This document shows positions 25,101 through 37,400 of a DNA stretch of 64,000 bases, in pieces. Numbering within the stretch: position 1 is the stretch's first letter; the number at the start of each line of letters is the position of its first letter. The translations under genes were made by a program, and so were the position numbers. Source of the stretch: Cyclina sinensis (lineage: Eukaryota; Mollusca; Bivalvia; Venerida; Veneridae); contig JAAONU010000004.1 in assembly GCA_012932295.1 (NCBI GenBank), forward strand, positions 10,354,630 to 10,418,629. The letters are read 5' to 3'. The notes under the pieces were generated by a model, which saw only the letters and a list, made by a program, of their open reading frames with translations, made no database searches and was not told the origin of the DNA.

Positions 25101-27521
25101 TTAAAAGTAAGACCAGGTGAGAGGGTTGTATGGTTTACAAGAGCTACTTAGCTGCCTCCGGAGCCGGAAGAAGTTTCTTAAAACAAAAGAAATAATGACA
25201 TCTTTACCTATATCCGGAGCTCCATATGCTAGAGTCTTGTGTGTGTATCCATTTATTCGGCGATACTTCGGCACTTTTGGAAGCTGTGCACTGAAAATAA
25301 AAGCGATTCGAATATACTGTATAGTTTATTTCATCTCGCGTTCTGTAATCATAAATTGCTTTTAAGGTACTTTGAGCGCAAATTTTCGTTGACGCGTCTG
25401 AAATATCACTCACTTCTCCGAGAAAAGTGATATAATATTAAACCTAACCTTATACAGTACAGTGGTTTAGAGACAGTTCAGCCGTTTGCCTCAAAAGGTC
25501 TTGTCCCAAATGTTGGCAGATTTTTTTCTAACGTTATAACATCCAGTATAAAAGAGTTCAAAATTTCAAGAAAAAGAGAGAGAAAAATTGCAACATAACT
25601 TTAAACTACTTGAATTGAGAATGAGCATAAACATAAACAACAACACCAACACTGGCAGCAAAAACAACACCAGCCTCAGCAGCAACAACACAAACATCAT
25701 AATCATCAACAGCAACAGCAGCAGCAGCAACAACAACAACACTAAAACAGCAACAAAATGACAACAACTCTAGCAACACCATTCAGTGTGATCAAATTTG
25801 TACCGAACGTGAAAAACAAAAAGAGCAACCACTGTTCGATCTATAAATTGAAATGAAAAATAGTTTTTATAAAATATAATAATATTGTAGTAAGTACCAT
25901 TGGCAGTTACAGCATGCGTGCGCATACAGGAAACAGTTACAGTGAGAACACATCGCCTTATCAACAAGTCTTCGTCACACAAAATATCCACATCGTATTT
26001 TTTGAAGTAGACATTGCTTGATCGAATTATTTTTTTCTGTTTTTCAAATGTTGTTTCTGTTCTTAAACACCTGTTCCTTCGTTGAAAAACAATTCTTTGG
26101 ATTTTTATTTAAGTCCGTTTTAATAAAATCATTTTTTTTAATTCTAGCGCCCAAGATATCCTTATTTTTAAACAGTAACAAAAATGTTAGTGTATTTACT
26201 GAAATTGCTTTTCGTATTCTTTCCAAGTCTTATAATATAAAATGCATTTCGATTTCATGCATGTAAGTTCTTTGTTTGCTTTTTCACACTTAAGCCCTGA
26301 TTTATTACTTACAATTGAACGTAAACTGTAAATCATTTCATTTTTAACTGATTTATAACCACCCAAAACCTTACGCGATAAAAAAACGAATAAAAGGTGT
26401 AGATAAGAAAAACATAAGATTGGAAAAAACACTTTGTACAATATACCAGATGGTTAATCAATTTATTTTTTCATCCCCACCAACATAATCATCACCACTA
26501 GCATCATCTCCATCACAGACAACATCATCACAGTCACAACCATCATCATCATCACCACTACTTTAACCGCAATCATCATCAAAATCATGACCATCAGCAC
26601 GATTACCAACGTTATCACCATCATAGACACCACCACCATCATCATCATCACCAATCGTAACAATCATCATCACTACTACCATTATCATCAACACCAACCA
26701 TCACCAACATCATTATCCTTACCATCACCATTAATATCATCATCACCACCTACTTTCATCATTATCATCATTTTCATCACCGCCTCAAACACCATCGTCA
26801 CCAGTAACAAGAAACTTTAGTTTTTATGGATGTTTCTTCATATCTTAGACCGCTTTTTCGGCATCTCCTTCTGTTACGTCAGTAGATTTTGCTTCGACTG
26901 ATTTGCAATGTACTCAAATAGGATCATTTCCCGAGTATCTATTGAAGCTTAAACGGAAATGTGTCCCGAATGTCTCAAATATGACTGTCTCCTTCAGCCA
27001 CAGTAAAGGAAGTATTATACAGTGCCGTGTTGTATTGATCGTTGATAAGATGAATACCCCTTGACCAAATGTGATATTTACCGAGGACGACAGCGTAGTT
27101 TTATCATATGGCCACAATGATAATAAAAATGTAACAGAAACACATTTTGTTATCTTTTAACTTGGCTATATATACCAATGTCACCATAGTACGGATGGAA
27201 GTCCACGATAACATCATGCTAAAATTAGGAAACAAATACGCGGCGTTTTGATATAACTTTATATTGACTCACACGTGATCAGCTTTGAAAACCTCTCTCA
27301 TGTGTTTAGAACAAGAATAATATACTTTTTAACTAATTAAAGATATTTCAGATTGAAACTACAAACCTAGGTGCTTCTGGGGTCGAAGAAAGTGATACCG
27401 ATCCGCTACGCGGAAATGCGCCATTTCTAGAAGAAGAAAGTTGACTCTTTGTAGCATGTTTTACGACCGGACTTCCAGGAATACTAAGAGAAGGAAGCGT
27501 CTCGACGCAAGTTCCCTCCAT
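21979..27521 (-). CDS. Four-exon gene, 211-aa protein of unknown function
   Basis: CDS = exons 27521-27367, 25290-25208, 23762-23573 and 22186-21979 on the minus strand (155+83+190+208 = 636 nt, 211 codons plus stop). Every junction is GT-AG and phases match (2, 1, 2). The start has strong context AAACATGG. The protein has a Ser/Pro-rich N-terminus (1-51), a middle with KVPKYRRINGYTHKTLAYG (about 58-76) and FTGQLTTTYFNDICYGKRAT (84-103), then WEPKKL and one long charged helix (about 125-205) with a Lys/Arg-rich end. No signal peptide, membrane segment or catalytic motif is visible. I do not recognise the family. Small Tyr-rich proteins with a terminal helix include ciliary microtubule-associated proteins, but that is only a suggestion. 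It lies head to head with the ADAR gene, 3.7 kb away. Confidence 0.8.
23165..23520 (+). repeat. tRNA-like repeat duplicated in tandem (intron 3 of the 211-aa gene)
   Basis: A block starting 'cacttctactcccttgccta' and running through 'gcggcgtggtagtgtccgct' and a B-box-like 'ccgagttcaaacccagc' occurs at about 23165 and again 240 bp later at about 23406. The A-box and B-box-like phrases make it a tRNA-derived SINE head. Confidence 0.6.
23573..23762 (-). CDS. Unknown 211-aa gene, exon 3
   Basis: Acceptor 'tttatttag' and donor AAG|gtaata. It completes a Val codon begun in exon 2 and encodes residues 80-142, including DICYGKRATPQEFRYSTPL. The frame has no stop and the phases match on both sides. 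Confidence 0.85.
23797..23960. repeat. Partial copy of the dispersed repeat at 5845-6345
   Basis: It shares 'ttatgcttaaa', 'cttttatagatctaatattt' and 'aaaatcggttcactttcgga' with the first copy, and is shorter. Confidence 0.5.
25208..25290 (-). CDS. Unknown 211-aa gene, exon 2
   Basis: Acceptor 'ttttattttcag' and donor TATAG|gtaaag are both strong. This 83-nt exon encodes residues 52-79. It converts the phase left by exon 1 into the one needed by exon 3; exon 1 joined directly to exon 3 would hit a stop, which supports inclusion. Confidence 0.8.
25618..25760. repeat. (AAC/AGC)n-rich simple repeat
   Basis: Imperfect trinucleotide repeat of AAC, AGC and CAC, lying in intron 1 of the 211-aa gene. 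Confidence 0.85.
26462..26815. repeat. (ATC)n trinucleotide repeat
   Basis: About 350 bp of imperfect CAT/ATC/ACC trinucleotides. The frames open through it on both strands code only for His/Thr/Ile or Met/Val runs and are not genes. Confidence 0.9.
27367..27521 (-). CDS. Unknown 211-aa gene, exon 1
   Basis: Starts at ATG in the context AAACATGG and ends at donor CCTAG|gtttgt, encoding residues 1-51 and two bases of codon 52. It is Ser/Pro-rich. The exon and the DNA just upstream are noticeably richer in CpG than the surroundings, as expected near an animal promoter. Confidence 0.75.
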
Positions 27522-27539
27522 GTTTGATGATTTATTTCT

Positions 27540-28430
27540 ACGACCTTATCATTTAATTAAAACAATTAACATTTGTGCAATTCTTCTCTTTTGCGATATA
27601 TTATTATATATCAAATTGTTGCGTCGACGTTGTCACCAAAACAACATCATACCGGAAATGTTCTAACGTTACGGTTAAAAGTGACGTACCTTATGATGAC
27701 GTCATGACGTAGAATTTACAGGAAAGGACGGTAACGGTCAAGGGCTGAAACACCGACCTCCCGATGATAGGAATGAAAAACTCCTGTTCTAGGCTAGTAG
27801 GGCTATTGTTTGGAAGCCAGGAAGCAGTCTTTGAGTTGGAAAAATATAAATTGCAAAGACTTATTTCATAATCGATGTAAAATGAATTATTTTAAGAAGT
27901 TACTACATGTAACTGTCAGAGGTACTTACGTTATACTTTATGTTAAATGAATGTTAGGTTCAGAGATTTTTACATCAGCTTAATCGCCAGCTCTCACAAC
28001 TTCATGACCCGCTTTCGAAAAACGCTTTCCAAAATGGAACCAGTGAATAATTAGAGAAAGAGGTACCACCTCCTTCCTATTGATACATATTCAAATGGGG
28101 CTTAACTGAGGCACGTTTGAGGCCAGGAATCTACCGATGGAAACCACGTGTGCTCTAGTAAGTTACCTCAGTTACATTAATAACTGTATGAGGTTTTATG
28201 GTCCAGTTACATGCAGACAACTCTGAAGACGAACGCAACTCTTAAGGATCTAAGCCTGCTGGACCTGATGGATTTTTGTTTTATTTCACGATCTTTTTTT
28301 CGGCGCAGCCGTATTTAGCTCGATTTTCATGACCTGCCATGTCCTATGCCGCTCAGTTAATTTGGTTTGATAATAAAACATAAAAAATTTCGTGTTTATG
28401 TTCATATGTTTGATATATGCGCCCTTAACT
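27540..28430. other. Gene-free start of the head-to-head intergenic region
   Basis: Contains the presumed promoter of the 211-aa gene (upstream of 27521) and a SINE-tail-like phrase near 27815-27895. No gene seen. Confidence 0.45.
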
Positions 28431-28435
28431 TCTCT

Positions 28436-29545
28436 TCTGTTATGCCCCCATCGAATATGTTTTGCAAATGTCGGTCGGTCGGTCGGTAGACACTTCGTTT
28501 TCGATAAATATCTAGAGAATCTTTATACCCACCTTCCTCAAACTTGGTACGTAGATTGTTCATGACTAGTAAATGAAGTTTTTTTTCGAGTTAAAAGGTT
28601 AAAGGCCAAGGTCATAGTGACCTTGAAAAACAAAATCTTTTCCGATAGATATTTACAGAATCTTTGGGCCAAGATTCCTGAAACTTGGTATGTAGGTTTG
28701 TCATTACTAGTAAATGACCCCTATAGCTTTTAGATCACTTGATCGAAGGCCATGGTCACAATGACCTTGAAAAGTACAACGGTTACCGATCAATAACTGT
28801 AGAACGCTTGGGCTCAGCCCTCCCCCCAAAAACAAACAAACAAACAAACTTCATACGCAGACTGGCCTTTGCCAGTACATGACTCCTATAGTTTTTCGGG
28901 TCAATGGGTTAAAATCCAGTGTCACAGTGACCTTGAAGAGCAAAACATTTTCTGATAAATATCTTGAGAATTCTTGGGATTAGATTCCTTAAACTTGTTT
29001 TATAGGTTGATCATGACAGCAGATGACCCCTATAGTTTGTCAGGTCACTAGGTCAAAGATCAAGGTCACAATGACCTTTAAAAGTAAAACGATTTCCGAT
29101 CAATAACTATAGAGCGCTAAGGCCCAGGCTTCCCAAAACTTCATAGCAGGGTCATAGCCAGTAGATGACTCCTACAGTTTTAAGGATTACTCAAAGACAT
29201 ATTGACCATTAACAGAAAAATGGTTTCTGTTGAATAACTAGAGAATGCTTAGGCCTAGGGTTCTTAGACTTGCAATACAGGTTGATAATGACCCGTAGAT
29301 GACTCGAGTTGCTTTTGGGTTCACTGGGTCAATGTTCAAGGTCAGAGTGACCTTTGGGCATTGGCTCCTCAGACTTGTTATGCAGGTTGGTCTGTTCAGG
29401 AGATGACCCCTATTGTCTTTGAGGTCACTAAGTTAAAGGTCTAGGTCAGGATGGCCATAAATCATAAAGAGGAAAACAGATTCTGATTGATAACTAGAGA
29501 ACCTTTGGGTCTTGTTGCCTCAAAACTTTCTACTTACCCACCCAC
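28436..29545 (+). repeat. Composite dispersed repeat with about 160-bp internal units
   Basis: Begins with 'ttatgcccccatcgaa' and a (GGTC)n stretch, then repeats phrases such as 'aaggtcacaatgacctt', 'gatgacccctatag' and 'aaacttggtatgtaggtt' every 150-180 bp. It has no coding frame. The same design is seen at 49818-50390 and 62719-63503. Confidence 0.65.
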
Positions 29546-31243
29546 CCATGCAGTTCCTATACTCTTTCGTGTTCTCCAGTAGATGAACTTTATACATTTT
29601 ATAACCAAAGTGTCATTGACATAATATACAGTTCCTCTTATTCATCATCTACTTGCCATGGCCAATTAGTTTTTATATCAGAAGGCCCTGGCATCCTCCA
29701 CTTAATGTACTGATACAAGTCCCTGTCTTTCTTCTACCTTCCTATAACTGCCTCTAGCGATAAGGCGCTAGGGGCATGTATGTTTTGCAAACATATTTTG
29801 TTATTATAGCTTTTACTAGACCTTGTATCCCAAACAGGAATTGTCCTAATTCGTGACCATGAGCAACCATGGTTTTATAACGAAATAAGACGGCGTATTT
29901 GTCGCCGAAAAAGAGCCTATCGAAAGGCAAAATAATCAATTCTGCACTTTTCTGGGAACGACTATGTCACTGCATTATGAAACAACTACTTGCATTAAAT
30001 CAATCAAACAAATTTCTTACATCTCCTGAGCTGACAAACTTTAAGTAAAGCGCACGTTTCCACTGTCTTTGAGTCTTGAGATCCATTAAGCGTTAATAAC
30101 TACCGTGTATGAAATTTTGTTCGGTGATCTTTCAATGAGCCCCGAATCGAACGCTTTGATATTCAAAAATGTTCAAAACTCTATCCAGAATTCAAAGCAG
30201 TTTTAGTTTGCCCTTCTATTTTATTCTCTTCTGTTCTATTCAGTTCAATTATGTGCTATTCTTATGACTGTTTTAGCAACCAGCTGCTTACCTTATCACT
30301 TTTTGCACTTTCTAGACCAAATATCGTCAAACAACTTGAAAAAGGCACAACCACTCGCAACCTGTTATAACTGTCACACGTTCAAATTGATTTTTTTCCC
30401 TCCAAAATGATTTTTTATAAAAAAAAATAAAAATGAAATGTCCAAAAAAAAAATGTCGGAAATACTGAACATAGAAGACGTCTAAAATAGGATGTCTATA
30501 TGATTTTTTTTAAATGACAATAAAAAAAGAAAACTTGAAGCAGAAGTAAATGCGTAATGTTTTGGTAGTCGTTATATTACACCTGTGTAGTAATGGTTAT
30601 ATTTTATAACATGTGATAAATATATAGTACAGGTTATAATATGAATAAAATATGTTTAAACTAAAATGTCATGATTAAAATGTACGCAACAAATCAGGAA
30701 GTTTAGGTGTAAACGACAGTTTGTAAATAAAAAAAATATATAAAGATAAATACAAAATAAGTGCAAAACTGTCGTACTTTCATGTTGGACAGCTACTTGA
30801 TACCTTTTTTTACGGATATTCGATAACGTGTGCAGTTAGCAAAATACAGCATTGCGCAAAGTTTTTCTTACAACACTGATTGTCAGCATTTTTTATTAAA
30901 AATGTACATGAATTTTCCTAGAGAACATTTTAAAATAGTCCAGTTCATTAGCAAGTGTTGGATTAAGGTTAGTGTTACGAACAGTTTTCGGAAATCGTGG
31001 AAAAAAGGATTTGGCGTTGTGCCAAATGGTTTAGCAAACAGACAGAATTCATTTTCGCAGTGTAGAAGCCAAGTGCTTGTTGAAACAGGACACAGTTTTG
31101 ACCAGTTGTGTGATTCCTAAATTTTATTGAGACGAATATTGACTTGTCAGTTGCAGATTTGTTCCATTTTGTTCCTTTTAAGCGAAAGCTTGTAAAACAA
31201 ATTGCTGGATACTGAAAGGGAAAGATCAAGTGATATCTTCGAG
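29546..31243. other. Upstream region of the ADAR gene
   Basis: AT-rich, no coding-like frame. The ADAR promoter and 5' UTR are expected here. An in-frame stop (TAA) at 31193-31195 closes the frame upstream of the chosen ATG. Confidence 0.45.
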
Positions 31244-31457
31244 ATGGGAAGAAATAGCAAACCAGCAGGTCAGAAGAGATCTTTTGAAACGGAGATTAAT
31301 GAAGTAACCGAGCATAAAAGACCCAAACAGGACACGGACACAGCGACTTGTCCCCAGGGTGGCAATATTGCATCGACCAGTGGTTACCAGGATGACAGTT
31401 ATGCCTCGATTGGTGGTTACCAAGGTGACAATTTTTCCTTGAATGACAGTTACCAAG
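31244..31457 (+). CDS. ADAR: ADAR exon 1 (N-terminus)
   Basis: ATG context GAGATGG is good, and a stop lies in frame upstream. Donor CAAG|gtaaaa leaves one base, G, which with AT of the next exon gives Asp72. The exon encodes a basic patch and imperfect repeats of GGYQxDxY. A second donor-like CAAG|gtgaca at 31424 is in the same phase and would remove 11 residues. Reading through the donor gives a stop at 31520. Assignment to ADAR rests on phase, strand and position; the next exon is 9 kb away. Confidence 0.65.
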
Positions 31458-34400
31458 GTAAAAGTTTTGTACCTGTCGATAGTGCAGACAGTAAAACTGA
31501 AAGCTCGGGGCTACACCAGTAAATACCAACCTTATGCACTGTGGGGGCTGTCTTTGCATATCCTGTAGGTCCCTTTTTTGATAAATTTTCTAATGATGAG
31601 ACTGGCTAGACCAAAGGTCAAACCAGGTCAAAGGTCAGTTGAATAACCTTTAAGAATACGATGAAAAGACGTTGAAGATCGTAATAAGACACTATTCAGA
31701 TTTGCGCATAAGAATATACACCGGAATCGACATGTATTTCATATTTAACTTGTACTTTCGTAACATATATGGTATTTATCATTCATATACCCCAGCTTGG
31801 TGTATGTTGTTTAGAATGGCACTGTACCGACAAAAAGTTGTGGAATTAACAAATTAAAATGCCGCAAAGTGGCTGCTAATTGTTCCTTATAATCAACGTG
31901 TTATGACATCTCTATCTCACAAGACTGTCTTTGAAATACCGACGAATGTTTATCCCAGGTTGACGCTCAACTTTAATACTCGCCGATTTTCTTTCTCTTT
32001 CAACATATTTCCTCTGAAAGAAACTTCAAATGCCTTTAGTAAATATTTTATTTCAGATGTAAAGTAATGAAAAATAGCTTTGTATGACTTAAATTCAATT
32101 TATTTATATCCATATGCGCAAATTTTCCGCCACTCGCCGATTTTTTTTCTCTTGTCAAATCTTTCCACTCGAAGATACTTCAAATTCTTTGGGTAAATAT
32201 GTTATTTCTGATGTAGAGTAATGAAAAATAACTTCTGTATGACTTAATTCCGATTTATTTATGAAATACAGGCCGATTCCGGCGTATATCCGTACGCGCA
32301 AATATTCCGCAGATCGCCGATTTTCTTTCTCTTGCAACATCTTTCCACTCGAAGAAACTTCAAATTCCTTTGGTAAATATTCTATATCTGATGTAAAGAA
32401 ATGAAAAATAACCTTGTACGACTTAAATACAATTCATGTATTAATTACAGGCCGATTCCGGCGTTTATACGTATGCCCAAATTTTCCGCAACTCGCCGAT
32501 TTTCTTTCTCATGTAAAATCTTTCCACTCGAAGATACTTCAAATTCCTTTTGTAATTACGTTAATTATATAATATATTAATAAACAATGTTGTTTACCTT
32601 GAAAAAAATTGGCTTAGGTATGAAATATAGGTCGATTCCGGTAATACAAAGTCGATTCCGGTAGATTCCGGTAATAATGGTCGATTCCGGTAAAACGTGG
32701 GACCCCAGATTTTGCGCACTAACTTCTTCGTTCAGAAGATAACACGTACAAGCCATAGATATAATGTGGAGACAAACATTAAGGAACAAGATGGGCACAG
32801 GGTAGTTGGGGAAATGGCTCGCGAGAAAACAGTGCATATTGGTACATGGTCTGCACTGTTTGCCTGCAGACGCTAGACATTTAAGGGTTAAGACTGTAAA
32901 GACCATGTTTTGACCGTTCTTACTACAGAGTCTTCAGTGCATTGTACATAGACTTGTACTTTGAACATGCTTCCCTATTCACACAATTTCACGTTCATAA
33001 TTTATGAGTGAAAACATTCTGCTTAGTTTAAACATATGTCAGTTCCAAAATATAGAACATGATACACAAGAGTTAATAACAAACCAAATACATATAACTT
33101 AAAATAAAAGGGTTATATATCACAATGTAATTGACGACCTTTCCCAAATATGTAAAAAGTTACACATTTTGATGATCATAATTTCTTACATGAATATACG
33201 CAATTGGAGAGCACATTCATAACTATCAGACGATTTAAGTGAACAACATACAAAAACACATACATGAAAGAAACAAATTTGGATTAATGAAAAACAAAAT
33301 GAAATTGGTGTTGTCTAGTAAGGTAAAAATCGAATTTTAAGTTTAAAAATATTAAGAAACACTTTGTCGCTCTGCAATGATTATCATTAAGTTATCATTT
33401 AACGGAAAAATTTATTTTCCTCAAAACACACAAAAGCTTTGAAGCAGATTTTGTCCTTGTTTCAATATGTTCATGCCATTTTTCCATCTGAACTAAGAGT
33501 TAGCCCTATATGCTTATGGCATTTCACGAAGGAAACAGGAATAGAAACAAAATACGTGGATAATTAGCTTCTGTTTTGTAGGGGTTTAAGTCTACTTATC
33601 ATGTTTTACCAACGGTGAATTCTGCTTGGTCTTGATCAGGTAAACCTTTTAAATCATTAATACTTGAAGCTGTAAAAGATATGGAGGTGTCTTTCTATTT
33701 GTCTATCTGAGTTGATTTATTGTTGGTACCGGTTCTCCATATGTCCGACGTCCCCTGCAGAGTTTTAGTCATTTCAAGTTGCGGGGGAAAGTGCAAGATA
33801 CAGAAAGCATCTATCTGAGTTTATTGTTGGTACCTGTTCTCCATATGTCCGACGTCCCCTGCAGTGTTTTTAGTCATTTCAAGTTGCGGGGGATACTAAA
33901 AATGCAAGATACAGAAAGCATCCCACTCCAGAGACAACACTGGGTTTTTTTCCATGCTCAGCGTATAGAATTTATACATGGAAACTTGGTTTAAAGTCTC
34001 ACCTAAAAGACAATTTTTAACGTTAATGGAGGAGTGCGGAATATGGCGACCCATAGCTTACCAGTCCAGTGTGTTTGTCAACTGTATCATAAGGAATATC
34101 TTTTTAAAAGATGATCGGCGTAGATACAGTACAAAATTAATGTCCCATATGTGTATAGTTTCCGGACATTGGCAAATACTGAACGCACATAGTAATCGAA
34201 TATGGTATTTCCGTTAAAAATATTGAGCTTAATGCTAAAAGTCTCAATATCATTTTCGGTAAAATAAATTAAGCATTGTTTCTTCCATTTAGTATATTTT
34301 TTATGGTAAAAACGTTTTCATATTTAATTTACGGCTGTATTATTGTTATTATTTTTTTACATTATTTTCAGAGGCAATGAAACTAACAGTTACAAATCCT

Positions 34401-37400
34401 TCCCTAAAATTTCATTACAGAAACACTTTTAACCAATGGCGAAAATCATTCTTCAGATGAAGATTTTGTATCTAACGATTTCATTCGTTACAAATTTAGG
34501 TCAAGATCATTTTTAATTCATCTTCGCCGAAAAAGGAGAACCAAGGACTGAGCCTTGGGTAAAACTAGCATTAATATGAACTCAATGAGAAATAGATGAA
34601 CTAGCTACGACAAATCTGGATTCTGAATTTTTCTGAATAACCTTTTCCAGTCTAAAAGTTTCCCATGTGCCGTTTTGGTTAATTTGAATAAAAGACAGTT
34701 ACGCCAGACGCGGTAAGATGTCTTTGGTATATCATATAAAATTCGATACATGTGAAATATTTAATATCTTTGATAATATAAGTAACTTATTTCGTATACT
34801 TCGGAGTGTCATCTCCACTAGCGGATCCAGAAAGGGTGCAGACCCACTTAACATTAAAGAACCAGTGTTATTGTAGATACATGAAAATGAAATATCACTC
34901 AGTTCCGATGCTCACTGACTCTGGTATAACATATAGTTCTGATCTATCCTTTTTGTCTTAACCAGCTTGCATATTGCATTTGTATACGTATACTTATTAT
35001 GCACTGTGACACTGTAGAAAACGGACCAAAATTTCAGCCGAAATATTACGCCCCTGCTCTCAAAAAGTCCGACACCTTGGACTATAAGTTTATTAAACAT
35101 CGACAGATTATATAGACGTTTGTACACTGCTCATTCCGTAACTTTTTCCGACACAACTAACCGGTAGTTTGAAGAAATACTAGTATCGCCGATTTTTGGA
35201 AGGCAGTTTAACATTTAGGAAACTAAAATGTAATGATCAATTAAAAAGCTTGTTAATCGGTTTTGACACGTATGACATGTACCTAAGAGAAGAAATATGG
35301 CTTACGAATCCTCTCCTACGGCTTTGTTAGTAGCTAGGTTTCATATTATATCACTGGTTTAGTTTAGATTCATTTATTTTACATCGATTGCTATACAAGT
35401 TCTTACAACTTAGATTCATCACGCTCGATGACTGCTTCCTGGGTTCCATACCAGTATTCGCGCAATGTGAAGATCGTGAGAGAACCTCGCCTCTGACGGG
35501 ATTCGAACCCGCGACCTTCGGATCCGGAGCCCTGCGCTCTACCCCTGGACCACAGTGCCATCATTCAGGGCTTATTTACTCCCCGATTCCGGACAGGCAA
35601 TATCAAAACACAATCACTGGTCTCGAAATTAGTTATAACAGTTATTATAACAGTCAGGTATTCTGTTACTCTCCTGCGCATCGGTCGAATGTTTCACTAC
35701 CGTTCACTTAATTCTTCGTGTGAAGTAACTGTAGTGTATTCACATTAGCTGCTAATGGAGCGTATATGTCCGTTAAAGGGACACACCCTTACAATTAACT
35801 GATGACATACTGCCGTCTCCGTGGCCTAGTAGTTAAGTGGTTAAGCGGGAGGTCGAAGGTTCGAGTCCTGTCAGGGGCTTGTTCTAATGCGGCCGGTTGG
35901 TGAGCCGTCAGCTAGTTATAAGAATGGTTACCGATTGCCTGGCACATAGGACAAGTAATCGGGGAGTAAATGTGTACACTCATAGAGGTTTCTCATAAGC
36001 CCTGGAGGATGGCCCTTTCAGTAGGGGTGACACTATAATAAGCAAGCACTTTTTATTGCCTGTTTAAAAAAAAACAACATGTAGTTGCTAAATATTTGTT
36101 TACTTAAATCATTTTTCTAAAAATGCTATTTTTGTAATGTCAAGGTATTATGATATCGCACACCCGAAAACAGAGTAAACAACAGCAAAACGAAATGGGT
36201 CATATATTTTTCTGAAATTTGTATTCTTTTTTAGAATTTCGTTATTGGATGGCTAACGTTACAGATTATCGTGAATAAGAAAAACAAATTATGATAAAAG
36301 AGATCATTGTTCGTTGGTAACGAAAAAGAAATGAAATATCTTCCTCAAAATTACAGAAAGTCCTTGTGTATGTTTTTCGAAAGATTGTGCGATACGGCGT
36401 GTCAAACAATGCAATGTTCATGTTCTAAAAATTAAAAAAAGTGTTTTTCGATGAAATAATTTCATTTCCTGCCAAAAAATATTTTGTTAAAAATCCTTGT
36501 ATAAAATTTATGTGTTGAGTAAAAGAAATTGGCTAAAATTGTTAAACAAAATATTCCTTATAAGAAGGAAGTGTTTTAAAAGCGATAAAAAATGTGAGCT
36601 GAACGAAACATAAGTTATTGGGTATAATTAGAACCCTGGGACTTGCTTTGTTACAATGGATTTCATTGGCTTATAAAAACTGAAAGGCAGTTATTGTTAT
36701 CTGGGGCTTCTGTCAGTATGCCTAGAGTGGTAATTCAGGGGTCGTGAGTTCGATCCCCAGCTTCTCCACTAACATTACTCAAGTTCAAAATTTTATCAAT
36801 TACTAATTGTCTTTACTGCAGTAGAAAACGCGCACACCCTATAGTCGGGGGTCACGAGATTCGCCATTCGGTTCACCACTGACATAGATATTTGCCCACA
36901 ATCTAACTTTTATTCATGGAATGGTCTTATGGGCTGTAAAAACACACGGTGAAAGTAATTATCTCCTAAAGTTAAAAAGAAATGGAATGGTTTTATTCAT
37001 AAAAGCTAGGTCCGAAACTTATATTTCATTTTTATGTGACATTGACAGCGTATAAATGTTCGAACTGTCGTTGTCAGTGTTTTATTTCAGCAGGGCCTTA
37101 ATTGAGACTCAATTAAGGCACTGATTCCAGAGAAGAAAGAAATTAGTGAAGTATACGGAAGTAATCGTGTTCTTCAAAATTTGACAATTAAAATTCGATA
37201 GAATTGTAAAATATCGAGGACACTTTCTAAACAAGATCTTACCCGGCATACTTTCAGTTTAATATCAATATAATTGTATTTTACAAATCGTCAGTCTGTA
37301 TGGAAATAAAATACCGTCATCGTAGAAGATATCAATAGTAAACAAATTTTTAAAAGATGAAATACATGATTTCTTATTATGAGTCGTGATTATCATGAAA

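Noticed and set aside
26463..26820. Frames rich in Met/Val or in His/Ile/Thr
   Set aside because: Produced by the (ATC)n simple repeat on both strands.
31458..31522. Read-through of exon 1 to the stop at 31520
   Set aside because: It would give a 92-residue protein without any domain; the donor at 31457 fits the next exon in phase. It could still exist as a minor isoform.
33978..34217. 79-codon frame with several Trp and Cys, tested as a possible Z-alpha exon
   Set aside because: It lacks the helix-turn-helix pattern and the Pro-Pro-Trp-like wing of Z-alpha domains and begins at a SINE edge.
35494..35567. Functional tRNA gene (possible Arg anticodon CCG), minus strand
   Set aside because: T-arm and D-arm look good, but the anticodon stem and acceptor stem do not pair, and the SINE body follows directly.
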